From assembly GCF_018449515.1 (NCBI RefSeq), contig NZ_JAAVUQ010000037.1, positions 1 through 64,000 on the forward strand: a DNA stretch of 64,000 nt, given 5' to 3'. The notes below the pieces were generated by a model, which made no database searches, was not told the DNA's origin, and was given only the letters and a program-made list of their open reading frames with translations. A program made the position numbers and the translations under genes. Of this stretch, positions 47,431 to 56,930 are shown one piece after another (positions within the stretch are counted from its first letter, which is position 1; each line of letters opens with the position of its first letter). Origin of the DNA: Caballeronia sp. dw_19 (GTDB lineage Bacteria > Pseudomonadota > Gammaproteobacteria > Burkholderiales > Burkholderiaceae).

Positions 47431-48561
47431 ATGAAAATATTGAAGCGTCTCACCTGTACGATGGCAATGGCGACACTCGCGGTGTCCACCACAGTGCGTG
47501 CGCAATCGAGCGTCACCCTGTACGGGGTGATCGACACCAGCCTGCGGTATACCACCAACAACAAAGGGGCGAATGGGCCGGCCGGCCAGTACGCACTGAC
47601 GGAAGGCGGCATACAGGGCAGCCGCTGGGGATTCAGAGGTGCCGAAGATCTGGGGGGAGGCACGAAAGCGGTGTTCGACCTTGAAAGCGGATTTCTGCTC
47701 AACAACGGAACCTTCGACCAGCAGGGACAATTGTTCGGGCGGCAAGCCTGGGTGGGCCTGAGCAATCCGACATATGGACGGCTGCTCGCCGGACGCATCT
47801 ACGGCATTCCGTTCGGCTTGCTCAGCGATTTCGATCCGTTGGGAATTGGTAACTATCTTGAGAACGCATACCTTCCGCGGATCGTCGGTGTTCGCTACGA
47901 CAACACAATCGATTATTCGATCTCTCGCGGCCCCTTCACACTGGAACTGCAGCGCGGTATGGGCGGCCAGCCAGGAAGTACGACTGTCGGCAGTACGAAT
48001 GCCGCAGCGCTGAGCTACAACCGCAACGGGGTGGAAGTGGGCGGTGTTGCGCAAGAGTCCCGAGACGCAGCCGACCACAAGCTGGTAATTTTTGGCGCAG
48101 GTGGCAATTACGCGATTGGACCGGCAACGCTGTATCTGTTGTACGTCAATGCAAAGCGCGACGCAGGCTTTGCGCCGTCGTCGACGACCGGTTCGCCATT
48201 AGCGAACACGAGCCTGTTAGGCAATGCGAACACGGTCGCCGGTGCCAACACGCAGACCGCACGCCGGACGGATTCTTACTTCTCGGCGGGTTTCGGCTAT
48301 AAGGTGCGGCCCGATATCATTGCTTCGTTGGGGCTGTTTCTCGACAACGTCAGCCACGTCACCGCTGACAACGGCGGCAAGATCAGGACGGGCTTTCTGG
48401 ACGTCGATTATCTGCTCAGCAAGCGCACGGATGTCTATGTGGAGGTTGACCGGAACATCCTGAGCGGAGCATCCGTCACTGACCCCAACAATCCTGTCCT
48501 GACGTTCGCGGGTCGCAGTACGAGGACGGGTGTGGGACTTGGGATGAGAACACATTTCTAG
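47431..48561 (+). CDS. General porin, Burkholderia type
   Basis: 376-aa outer-membrane trimeric porin. Signal peptide MKILKRLTCTMAMATLAVST with cleavage near VRAQ; mature start SSVTLYGVIDTSLRY and GSRWGFRGAEDLGGG are the family signature; barrel ends GVGLGMRTHF with terminal Phe. ATG 47431 is preferred to 47425 for its spacing from TAGGA. It closes the permease-PLP-RidA operon and would let the substrate cross the outer membrane. Its stop overlaps convergently with the regulator's stop. Confidence 0.9.
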   Translation: MKILKRLTCTMAMATLAVSTTVRAQSSVTLYGVIDTSLRYTTNNKGANGPAGQYALTEGGIQGSRWGFRGAEDLGGGTKAVFDLESGFLLNNGTFDQQGQLFGRQAWVGLSNPTYGRLLAGRIYGIPFGLLSDFDPLGIGNYLENAYLPRIVGVRYDNTIDYSISRGPFTLELQRGMGGQPGSTTVGSTNAAALSYNRNGVEVGGVAQESRDAADHKLVIFGAGGNYAIGPATLYLLYVNAKRDAGFAPSSTTGSPLANTSLLGNANTVAGANTQTARRTDSYFSAGFGYKVRPDIIASLGLFLDNVSHVTADNGGKIRTGFLDVDYLLSKRTDVYVEVDRNILSGASVTDPNNPVLTFAGRSTRTGVGLGMRTHF

Positions 48562-49346
48562 GGGAGCGTGACCCCGCGTTTTTTCGTCGGTCGTTTCAGT
48601 GCCGGCCGCTTGGACCGGACCGGCGCTGTCGTCGAATCGAGGCTGTCGCCACGTGGTTGGCCTAGCTCTTCGAGGTAGTTATAGACCGTAAAACGGGTGA
48701 CCGACAGCGATTGTGCGACTCGCTCGACAGCACCCTTGATCATGAAGACACCGCGCTTCGTGAGTTCTGACACTACCTTCAATTTTTCGCTTTTGTCCAT
48801 CAATGCAACCGGCACGCCAGCGCGCTGAATGGCCCCGCTCACGATGTCTTCGATCAGTTCGTCGATAGTTGGACGATGCCCCGGCTCTTTCGGTTCCGGT
48901 TCGGTTTGCCGGGCAAGTAGTCTTCCCAGGCTGGCGTGAAGGAGCTGGTAGTCGGTCAGGTCGGTATTCGCGCAAACGGACGCGAAGGGCGCGCCTTTCT
49001 TATTGCGTAGCAGTACGGTCATCGATAACAATTCTCTGCCATCTTTGGTACGAGACCGGTAGCGCCCCACCGAGGTGGTGATGCCTTTCGACGGCGGCCG
49101 GGTGTTCAGCAGGAGGTCGAAGCCTTTGTCGTCCACCGGTGCAGCGATAATCGGATCCCCGACTTGCCGCCCCGTCACGTGGCCGTTGACGATCGCGAAC
49201 GTTGAGTGCGCCGGATTTCGCATGTCATGAAGGATCAACTCGGTATTGGCGCTGATGACTGAACTCAAGCCATCAAGAACAGAAGCCAGAATCTCCAGGA
49301 GCTTCTGCTCCTCGTCCCCGGTAGTGATCGTCTTTTCCGACATCAT
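48558..49346 (-). CDS. YheO/DauR-type PAS and helix-turn-helix regulator
   Basis: About 262-aa regulator with an N-terminal YheO-like PAS domain (about residues 10-140, with ISANTELILHDMRNPAHS and GRQVGDPI) and a C-terminal DauR-like HTH (LTKRGVFMIKGAVERVAQSL, VTRFTVYNYL). DauR represses D-arginine catabolism in Pseudomonas; here the convergent permease-PLP-RidA-porin operon is the likely target. A Lys/Arg-rich tail follows the HTH. The start is uncertain: ATG 49346, ATG 49343 or TTG 49370. Confidence 0.85.
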   Translation of the reverse strand: MMSEKTITTGDEEQKLLEILASVLDGLSSVISANTELILHDMRNPAHSTFAIVNGHVTGRQVGDPIIAAPVDDKGFDLLLNTRPPSKGITTSVGRYRSRTKDGRELLSMTVLLRNKKGAPFASVCANTDLTDYQLLHASLGRLLARQTEPEPKEPGHRPTIDELIEDIVSGAIQRAGVPVALMDKSEKLKVVSELTKRGVFMIKGAVERVAQSLSVTRFTVYNYLEELGQPRGDSLDSTTAPVRSKRPALKRPTKKRGVTLP

Positions 49347-49601
49347 GAGATCAGTCAGTTTTTGTTTCAAGAATCGTTCTCGCTAAGCTGGGCTTTCCGG
49401 CAAGGTGCGCATGCCGACCGGCACGTGCAACGCGACTATCGCAGGAGATTTGCTGGACGCGGATTAAGTCCATACCAATCCGCTGACTAGTTTAGCGGCT
49501 TTTTCGAAGGCCAGGCACCGCGGAAGAAAACTCGAATCGAGGAAAATGCGATTAGTTCACTTCCGCTGTTGGGGTAACGGAAGATCCCGATTGAGAGAGG
49601 C

Positions 49602-52457
49602 TCAGTTGATAGTGTCTATCAATGCCCGCGCAGCCTTAAGATCGCTGCTATCCCGGCCCTCCAGGAAGCGCTGGTACACAGGTACGATGAGCTCGCGCGC
49701 CTCCCGCGCTTGGCCTTGGCGCCGCTTGAGCGCAGCGAGGCTTGTCGCGCAACGTAGTTCCCACGAGAGAAACTGGTGACTCCGTGCTTGTGCAAGTGCA
49801 TCGCTGAGCATCGCTTCAGCGGCCGATTCAGCAGACGGCCCTCGCGTTGCCAGCAGCAGTTCGGCGTTCACCCGCAGAAGTTCTGGCAGCGAACATTCGT
49901 CGCCGGTCTCCATTGCGCGTTCAACAGCTGGGTTGATCAGATCCACAGCTTGTGCGAGCTTGCCATGCTTGGCGAGCAATTGGGCCGTTGCTGACAGAAA
50001 CGGCGTCAGGGAAACATAGAAGCGCTTCGAGCCGATGCCAACCATCGCCGGGTAGATCGTCTGACTATAAGCGGAAGTAGATCCTGCAAGCAGTTCGAGG
50101 AACCCCTGCCACATCTGCGCACGAGCTTTCCAGGTAGATATGCCGTGACGCCGTGTTTCGATCGTCATCGCCACGACCGCTTGGGCGAGAGTCGCCTCGT
50201 CTCCGGTCAGGACCGCGAGGGTGCAGACCGCTTCGCTCAGCGCGTAGCAGAGCGAGACGGGATGGTCAAGCTCACGTGCATCGTCGAGCGATTGTTGCGC
50301 CGCAAGCCTGGCCTGGTCGATGCGCCCCATAAACCAGTGCGTATGCGCGAGCGAGGCGTGCGACAGCATTCTTTCGTCATAGAGGAAGCGTATGCGCTGT
50401 GCTCGCGGAAGTTGAGTGCGCGAGCTGGCTGCGCGCACGAGGTTGGCGAGCGCCTCGCCGAGCTCGCCCAGGAACAGATGCGACATGCCTGTCAACCGGT
50501 ACGCGGCCAACCTGTCGCAGGTCCGGAAGGATGACATTGCCACGGCGCTAAAGCGTTCTGAGAGCGGGTGCGCTTTCGCGTATTGTCCGTTAAGGTATAA
50601 GCACATCCAGCATCCCCACATGCCGAGCAACTGATACGGCACGTTGCCGGTGCGCGTGGCAATATCCAGTGCGGTGCTGAATGCTGTGCTCGTTTCCGGG
50701 CCTACGGCGTGGCACAGTAGACACATACCGCGCGCCGAATATAGCTTCATCTCCCGCTCACCGATCGGGGCACCGTTTTGAGCAAGCCATTCGAGAGCCC
50801 TGTCGACACGCGCAAGACATTCCTCCAGCAGAGCGAGGTGCATCGAAAGGGGGATGCTTGCGATTGTCAGGTCAGCCGCGATTTTCGGATCTCCTCCAGC
50901 CGAAAAGCCCCATTTGATTGCGGCTCGAAGGTCTGCAAGATGCGGTGCGTAGGCGGCGCTCCAGTCGATATCGATCTGTTCTGCTGCCTGCTCTTCGGCG
51001 CGCTGGAAAATTCCAAGAAGGTGGCGTGCGTGGCGGCTCGACCATTCGTTCAAGGTGCCGTCGGCGCGCAACTTGTCATGCGCGTAGGCGCGTGTCGTTT
51101 CGAGCAGCCTGTAACGAACACTTCCAGCGTCGGGCACGGTGGAGACAAGTGATTTGTTGACCAGTTCGATGAGCACGCTAACGATTGAGCTAGCCGATAT
51201 CTCGTCGCTGCTCGCCACCGCCTGAGCAGCTTCCATCGAGAATGGGCCCGCGAACAGGCTGAGCCGGTCTAGCACGGTGCGTTGAATCTCGGGCAGCAGG
51301 CTATAACTCCAGTCCAGGGTAGCCCTCAACGTCTGCTGTCTTGGTAGCGCGGTGCGGGCACCAAGCGTGAGGAGTTGAAAGCGATCGTCAAGACGGTCCG
51401 CAACGCCCCGCAGGCCCACCGTTGGCACACAGGCCGCGGCGAGTTCAATCGCTAGCGGAATTCCGTCAAGCTGGCGGCAGATGCGCACTTCCAGCGGCAA
51501 AGCCGATTCTCTGTCGCTGTATAAGTGGATATCCGCGCCGGCGCGCTCCTCAAACAGCCGGACGGCGCCGAATTCACGTGCATCCGCAGCGGTGTCGTCA
51601 AGGGGGACTTCGAGCGACGGCACTCGATAGACGTACTCGCCGGGAATGCGTAGCGGCTCGCGGCTCGTCGCGAGAATCGTTGCGCGGGGAGCGATGTGGA
51701 GTAGCGTTTCGGCCATTTGCGCGGCGCTCTGGATCAGATGCTCACAATTGTCGAGCAAGAGCAGTAGATGTCGCGTATGGAGACTCGTTGCAAGCCTGTC
51801 GAGAGACGGCGTGCCGTCGCCCGGGGGAAAACCCAGGGCCACGGCGAGGGTTGTTGGCAGATAGTCTGCCGATGACGTTGCAGCGAGTTCCGCCAGGTAC
51901 ACACCGTCGGCGAAGTGCGGCATAAGTTGACGTGCGGTCTCAACCGCAAGGCGGGTTTTTCCAACGCCCCCCGAACCGACGAGCGTGATCAGTCGATGTC
52001 GCAGCGCCACTTCGCCAACTTCGCGCAAAGCCTTTTCTCGACCGATGATCGGCGAAATATTCGCTGGAAGCCGAACACCGGAGAGCGCCGGGGGCGGCGT
52101 TACTGCGACGGGCGCACCGGTTGCAGTTGGCCCTTTCGCGGCGAGTTCACCAATGAACTGGTAACCCCTTCCTGTGACTGTGTGTATCGCGGCACGGTCA
52201 TCGCCCAGCACTCGCCGGAGCACCGAAATCTGCCCTTCAAGCGTGTTCTCTTCGACGATGCGGTCTCGCCAAACCAGCGTAATAATCTGATCTTTGCTCA
52301 AGACTGAGCCGCGGGCCTCGAGCAGAACAAGTAGAAGGTCGAATGTGCGGTCACCAATTTCGACCTTGACACCGTTGTGCAGCAATTCGCGCCGGCGAGG
52401 CACAACGACCGTGGTGCCGAACGAAAAATCGTCGAATTGCAGCGTTCGCGAATCCAT
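49602..52457 (-). CDS. STAND-type regulator: OmpR-like winged helix, NB-ARC ATPase, TPR-like repeats
   Basis: 951-aa transcription regulator. Residues about 5-103 form an OmpR/PhoB-type winged helix (TFDLLLVLLEARG to TVTGRGYQFIG). The P-loop GSGGVGKT lies at 161-168, with Walker B LLLLLDNCEHL, ILATSREPLRIPGE and GIPLAIELAAACVP typical of NB-ARC/AfsR-like ATPases. The long C-terminal part is helical and TPR-like. The regulator presumably oligomerises on a ligand, with ATP. Target genes are unknown. It lies alone on its strand after a gap of about 470 nt. Confidence 0.88.
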   Translation of the reverse strand: MDSRTLQFDDFSFGTTVVVPRRRELLHNGVKVEIGDRTFDLLLVLLEARGSVLSKDQIITLVWRDRIVEENTLEGQISVLRRVLGDDRAAIHTVTGRGYQFIGELAAKGPTATGAPVAVTPPPALSGVRLPANISPIIGREKALREVGEVALRHRLITLVGSGGVGKTRLAVETARQLMPHFADGVYLAELAATSSADYLPTTLAVALGFPPGDGTPSLDRLATSLHTRHLLLLLDNCEHLIQSAAQMAETLLHIAPRATILATSREPLRIPGEYVYRVPSLEVPLDDTAADAREFGAVRLFEERAGADIHLYSDRESALPLEVRICRQLDGIPLAIELAAACVPTVGLRGVADRLDDRFQLLTLGARTALPRQQTLRATLDWSYSLLPEIQRTVLDRLSLFAGPFSMEAAQAVASSDEISASSIVSVLIELVNKSLVSTVPDAGSVRYRLLETTRAYAHDKLRADGTLNEWSSRHARHLLGIFQRAEEQAAEQIDIDWSAAYAPHLADLRAAIKWGFSAGGDPKIAADLTIASIPLSMHLALLEECLARVDRALEWLAQNGAPIGEREMKLYSARGMCLLCHAVGPETSTAFSTALDIATRTGNVPYQLLGMWGCWMCLYLNGQYAKAHPLSERFSAVAMSSFRTCDRLAAYRLTGMSHLFLGELGEALANLVRAASSRTQLPRAQRIRFLYDERMLSHASLAHTHWFMGRIDQARLAAQQSLDDARELDHPVSLCYALSEAVCTLAVLTGDEATLAQAVVAMTIETRRHGISTWKARAQMWQGFLELLAGSTSAYSQTIYPAMVGIGSKRFYVSLTPFLSATAQLLAKHGKLAQAVDLINPAVERAMETGDECSLPELLRVNAELLLATRGPSAESAAEAMLSDALAQARSHQFLSWELRCATSLAALKRRQGQAREARELIVPVYQRFLEGRDSSDLKAARALIDTIN

Positions 52458-52923
52458 CTCAGACCCTTTGTGGGAGTGAAGGGAAACTGTCGGAGAGTGG
52501 CGTTCAAGTATCGCACAGCCGATGAAACGATAAACGATGAATATGAACGGTGCAGCCGCGTTGTGAGGGAAACCTGCCGTATCTCAGGTCGGCACGGCGT
52601 GCAGCAACATGCGTTTTCTCGTGAATGCCGGAATCCGCGCCCGTAATCTCGCAGATTGTTATGGCATAACGAGCCGTGCATTCGGCTTATCCAGCCGCGC
52701 CATGCGGGCGTTCCCTGCACGGTCAATTCGACGCGCGCAGAAGGTTTGACGCAGGCAGGATGCGGTTTCTGATCTGCGTGCGGTCGTGCCTTTCCGGCAA
52801 CTCCGGCGTGTGCCGTACTACGGTCGAAAGTGGGGAACCGCTGCGACCCGGCGTCATTGTCGGTAGCCGTGTCCTGTTGCAGCTCGAAGCCCTCAAAACA
52901 AGTCGCTGGCGTTCTGGAGGCAT
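52458..52923. other. Intergenic region, no convincing gene
   Basis: Holds the promoter region of the STAND regulator. No known gene, hairpin or repeat is evident. Confidence 0.35.
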
Positions 52924-53745
52924 TCAGTCCGCGAGGAATGCAAAGATGTCGGCGTTGACCTCATGCGGGAGGGTCGAGCACAGCCCGTGAGGCGCGCCGG
53001 GATAGATCTTGACGGTTGAGTTGCGTGTGAGCTGTGCAGCGAGCAGGGTGGAGTTGCCGATAGGCACGACTTGATCGTCGCTGCCGTGGATGAAAAGGGT
53101 CGGCACGTTGAACTTGTTCAGGTCATCGGTGAAGTCGGTTTCGGAGAAGGCCTTGATGCACTCATACTCGGCCTGGATCGAGCCCATCATGCCAGCCGCC
53201 CAGAAGGAATCGATAACGCCCTGAACCGGCTGCGCACCCGGGCGGTTATAGCCATAGAACGGCACGGCGAGATCCCTGAAGAGCTGCGTCCTCTGCGTCG
53301 CGGTCTTCTGCCGGAGATCGTTGAATACCTCAATTGGGAGACCACCGGGGTTGGTTGGCGTCTTCAGCATGAGAGGCGGCACTGCGCTGATGAGGATCAC
53401 CTTGGACACCCGCTCGGTGCCGTGCCGGCCCACATAGCGCGTGACTTCGCCGCCACCCGCCGAGTGGCCGATCAGTGTGGCCTCGCTGAGGTCCAGCGCG
53501 CCAATGAGCGTCGCGAGATCGTCTGCATACGTGTCCATCTCGTGGCCGTTCCACGGCTGGCTTGAGCGGCCGTGTCCGCGACGATCATGCGCGATGACAC
53601 GATAGCCTTTATGCAGCAGAAACAGCATTTGCGCATCCCAGGCGTCGGCGTCAAGCGGCCAGCAGTGAGAGAGCACGATCGGCGGCCCGTTGCCCCAGTC
53701 CTTGTAAAAGAGTTGGGTGCCGTCTTTCATTGTTAGATGACTCAT
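52924..53745 (-). CDS. Alpha/beta hydrolase, non-haem haloperoxidase/arylesterase-like
   Basis: 273-aa alpha/beta hydrolase. Oxyanion start [16 protein letters not shown], nucleophile elbow GHSAGGG with Ser95, an acid in [10 protein letters not shown] and a distal His in [10 protein letters not shown]. The set matches the cofactor-free haloperoxidase/esterase group. Substrate unknown. It lies 77 nt downstream of the LysR gene on the same strand and is probably its co-transcribed partner. Confidence 0.88.
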   Translation of the reverse strand: MSHLTMKDGTQLFYKDWGNGPPIVLSHCWPLDADAWDAQMLFLLHKGYRVIAHDRRGHGRSSQPWNGHEMDTYADDLATLIGALDLSEATLIGHSAGGGEVTRYVGRHGTERVSKVILISAVPPLMLKTPTNPGGLPIEVFNDLRQKTATQRTQLFRDLAVPFYGYNRPGAQPVQGVIDSFWAAGMMGSIQAEYECIKAFSETDFTDDLNKFNVPTLFIHGSDDQVVPIGNSTLLAAQLTRNSTVKIYPGAPHGLCSTLPHEVNADIFAFLAD

Positions 53746-53822
53746 GTTGCCCGATCGATGAGGAGCGCTTGGGAGCGTCGCAGAAAAGGTTGGGGTACTG
53801 GGTTTTGCGTGACGTTAAAATA

Positions 53823-54830
53823 TCAGACAGTTGCCTCTGCCGCATTTGCCGTCTTGAGGTGGAGCGGCTTGGAAGCTGCACGGTCGGCTTGAACTGATGG
53901 CCGTTGCGTCTCGCTCTTTTCCGTATCGGATCGCAGAGCGTTTTCGCTGAAAATTTTCGTAATCCAGTCAATGAACGCCCGAACGGCAAACGATATGTGG
54001 CGGTTCTGTGGATAGACGGCGGAAATTGGCACCGGAAAGGGCTTCGACCTGGGCAGAATCTCGATCAGTCGGCCAGATTGCAAATAGGGGGTTGCCGTAA
54101 AGCGCCCAAGCTGAATGATGCCGACGCCGTCGAGAGCACTCTTCAAATGGGCCTCTGCGTCGTTGACTGCCAGATGTCCTTTCATCCGTACTTCAACCGG
54201 CTCGCCTCCGACGGAGAACGTCAGGCTCGCGATCTTGCCGGTACGGCTCGAAAAGCGATTTGTCGCAATGTGGTGGTCGAGCTTCTCGATTGTCGTCGGC
54301 GTGCCGTAGAGCTCAAGATATGCGGGACTTGCGACTGTTATCACCTGATATAGACCGACGCGTTTCGCAACGAGATCCGAATCTTTTAAGGTGCCGACAC
54401 GGATGGCGCAGTCGACCCCCTCCTGGATCAGATCGACGTTCCTCTCGCCGAAACCGAGCATCAACTCGATGTCGGGATAGCACGCGTAAAACTCGCGGAT
54501 TTTAGGCAAGACCATGACGTGCCCCAGGGCGCCGGGTATATCGACGCGAAGCCGGCCGCTTGCCGCGAGGCTAATGTCTTTAAACGATCCTTCGGTTTCT
54601 TCGACGTCGGCCAATATTCGGAGGCAACGCTGATAGTATCCGGCACCATGCGGCGTGAGGGCGACTCGACGAGTGGTGCGTTGCAGTAACCGAACGTTCA
54701 AATGATTTTCGAGTCGCTGGATGGTCACGGAGACGGACGCGCGCGGTAGCTCCAGGGCATCGGCGGCACGCGTGAAGCTGTTCGTCTCCACGACTCTTGT
54801 GAAAACCTTCATGGCATGGAGTCGGTCCAT
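53823..54830 (-). CDS. LysR family transcriptional regulator
   Basis: 335-aa LTTR with N-terminal HTH (residues 1-60: MDRLHAMKVFTRVVETNSFT, RAADALELPRASVSV, RLENHLNVRLLQRTTRRV) and periplasmic-binding-like effector domain. The ATG follows GGAGAGGGAAA. The C-terminal 40 residues form a charged, unusual extension (SEKSETQRPSVQADRAAS). It precedes the hydrolase gene on the same strand. Confidence 0.9.
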   Translation of the reverse strand: MDRLHAMKVFTRVVETNSFTRAADALELPRASVSVTIQRLENHLNVRLLQRTTRRVALTPHGAGYYQRCLRILADVEETEGSFKDISLAASGRLRVDIPGALGHVMVLPKIREFYACYPDIELMLGFGERNVDLIQEGVDCAIRVGTLKDSDLVAKRVGLYQVITVASPAYLELYGTPTTIEKLDHHIATNRFSSRTGKIASLTFSVGGEPVEVRMKGHLAVNDAEAHLKSALDGVGIIQLGRFTATPYLQSGRLIEILPRSKPFPVPISAVYPQNRHISFAVRAFIDWITKIFSENALRSDTEKSETQRPSVQADRAASKPLHLKTANAAEATV

Positions 54831-55493
54831 TTTCCCTCTCCTCGGCTATTGCATTGGAATCCCGCCGCGCTGGGTGCCAGGACGGCGCCGGTTGCTCAGG
54901 CTTGCCTCGCCGGAAGTCAGATCGAGCGGCCAATGTCAGACTACCTCTTCGCGGCGTTGCGGTCCTGTTCCAGACCTGATAGAAACTGAGGCGACCTGCG
55001 GTGGCTTTTGTAGGTTTGCGCTACAGACAAATGGTCCGGCGACACAAATTGCTCCACGTACGCCTGCCAGAGCCTCTTCAACGTAGCAATTCAGGACTCC
55101 CGAGTGGGCCGCCGGCACGGGCCTGGGCTATGGGGGCATACCATGGCGTCGCATCTTTGTGGTGCCGTGGATTTCCCCATCCGCCAAGCTGTTCACACCT
55201 GGCGAACAGGCGGCCGCAATATCCAAAGCATCGGCCCGAAAGTTCCTTCCTATTTTCGCCGCTGGCTCAAGGATTGGCGTCACCAGAGATAATGCTCTCG
55301 TCAAATTTTCCTTTTGACGAGAGCGAAGCCGCGGGCTGATTCCGGCGCATGATCGAAGCCGGGTGCTTCGACCTGTGGGGATGGGAGCAGGAAGAGGTAC
55401 CGCCGGGCATGCATTAAGTGCTGGTTGACTGCTGTGAAGGTTGGCTTGACGGTTGGTTGGAGGCCGTACAGGGACGGTGCTCCAGTGCACAGG
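54831..55493. other. Intergenic region with a perfect hairpin
   Basis: About 660 nt with no convincing gene. Its main feature is the perfect 12-bp inverted repeat at 55294-55324, listed separately. The rest may be eroded coding DNA. Confidence 0.35.
55294..55324. repeat. Perfect 12-bp inverted repeat
   Basis: GCTCTCGTCAAA and TTTGACGAGAGC flank a 7-nt loop TTTTCCT. Neither strand has a T-run after the stem, so it is not a canonical terminator. It could be an operator, a recombination or IS-end remnant, or an RNA hairpin. Confidence 0.6.
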
Positions 55494-56252
55494 TCAAGCG
55501 GTCATGCCTCCGTCCACGCTGATATTTTGCCCGTGAATGAAGTGTCCGGCGGGCGATGCCAGCAGCAATGCGAGTCCCGCTACATCGGAGGGTTCGGCGA
55601 TGCGTCGCATCGGCGTCATTGCGACGATAGCCGCCTCACGATTCGGATCTTCCCAGAGAACTCTCGAGAAGTCCGTTCGGACCGGGCCGGGGTTGATCGA
55701 GTTGACGTTGATATTGGACGGGCCGAGTTCGAGCGCGAGGTTACGGACGTATTGATCGATGGCGGCTTTCGCCATTGCGTAAAGGCCCAGGTTCAGCGAA
55801 CCCCGCTTTGCTGCGCGGCTCGACATGAAGATCAACGAACCCTGCTTACGCTTGACCATTGGCGGCACGAGGGCATTCACGATGGCCAGATTCGCCTGTA
55901 CGTTGTCCCGCATGACCTTGCCCAAGTCTTCGGGGTCCTGGGACAACAGCGCACCGTTTGGCGTGTTGGCGGCTGCATTGAGCACCAGTACATCAACGCG
56001 TCCGAATGCTGCCAGCGCTTGCACCGAAAACTCGGCCACGCTTTGAGTGTGGCAGACGTCAAGAATTAATCCTCGTACTTCGATCCCCTCCGACTGCAAT
56101 AACGCTGCAGCTTCTGCTGCTGCAGCCGAGGTACGGGCCGAAATTATCACCGAGGCACCGGCGGCACCGAGGGCCCGCGCAATCGCGAAACCCATGCCCT
56201 TGCTCGCGCCCGTGACTACCGCGACACGTCCCGAAAGATTGAACATTTCCAT
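55494..56252 (-). CDS. SDR family oxidoreductase
   Basis: 252-aa classical short-chain dehydrogenase. Cofactor loop VTGASKGMGFAIA, LNAAANT in place of the usual NNAG, catalytic Ser in FMSSRAAKRG, Tyr-Lys in YAMAKAA, and C-terminal HFIHGQNISVDGGMTA. The ATG at 56252 follows AGGAG by 7 nt; GTG 56255 is an alternative. Its upstream region holds an inverted repeat (GCTTTA...TAAAGC) near 56349-56372. Substrate unknown. Confidence 0.86.
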   Translation of the reverse strand: MEMFNLSGRVAVVTGASKGMGFAIARALGAAGASVIISARTSAAAAEAAALLQSEGIEVRGLILDVCHTQSVAEFSVQALAAFGRVDVLVLNAAANTPNGALLSQDPEDLGKVMRDNVQANLAIVNALVPPMVKRKQGSLIFMSSRAAKRGSLNLGLYAMAKAAIDQYVRNLALELGPSNINVNSINPGPVRTDFSRVLWEDPNREAAIVAMTPMRRIAEPSDVAGLALLLASPAGHFIHGQNISVDGGMTA

Positions 56253-56613
56253 CACGGCGCTCCTGAAAGGTTAGGTGCGCGCCGGGGCAGAACGGAGCAG
56301 GCCCGAACCGCGCGGGACCGACACTAGCAGCGCACAACTTTCCTGGCTAATGCTTTATAGGCCTAAAGCCATACCTTCGAAGCATGGCGTCCGTTGCATG
56401 GAGATTGACTGATCTTAAGGATTGAAATCAGCCCCAACGCGTCCTTTTTGGCGTCTCGACACAGGCAATGCTACGCAGCAAAGACTGGCAGGCCTCATCA
56501 GAACGTATCAGGTCGCATCAGATCTGCCAAAGGACAACGCCTTTCCCGGCTTGTACATTGAAGTCGCTGCCCTCGAAGTGGCGACTTGGGCCCCTGTATC
56601 GCATCAGGCAGTT

Positions 56614-56645
56614 CATTCATCCCAGTTTGGAATGACGGATATCCG
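56614..56645 (+). promoter_or_regulatory. Conserved leader element, copy A
   Basis: This 32-nt element matches copy B (58727-58758) at 28 of 32 positions. Sequence before it (from about 56510) is also alignable to the region before copy B, with identical CAGGTCGCATCAG and similar TGTACATT stretches. It lies 28 nt before the short frame at 56674 and about 285 nt before the amidohydrolase. Confidence 0.6.
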
Positions 56646-56673
56646 GTTTTGAGTCTTCTCGAAGGTATAGCCA

Positions 56674-56799
56674 ATGGATAAATTCCCGACCAACGGGCCG
56701 GTGCCCAGTCGCGACGTGGCCGCAGCCTTCAACCAGGAAAATGGACATCACCTTGGTCAGGATTCACCCTTAGCGCCCGGGGTGAGAACCGGGCGTTGA
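56674..56799 (+). CDS. Short hypothetical frame, possibly a truncated gene start
   Basis: 41-aa frame starting MDKFPTNGPVPSRDVAAAF behind GAAGG. It looks like a protein N-terminus followed by unrelated residues, but no family is recognised. It resembles the pattern of other start stubs in this window. Confidence 0.25.
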   Translation: MDKFPTNGPVPSRDVAAAFNQENGHHLGQDSPLAPGVRTGR

Positions 56800-56930
56800 A
56801 CCGACGGTTTAAGGCGGCTTCGACCTCGACACAATGAGCACCCGAAGCCGGTTACTTGCGATCGTGAGATTAAAGCGAGGCGATCCACGCGAGGCTTTTC
56901 CAGCGATGGCTGATAACGAGGTAAGAGATC

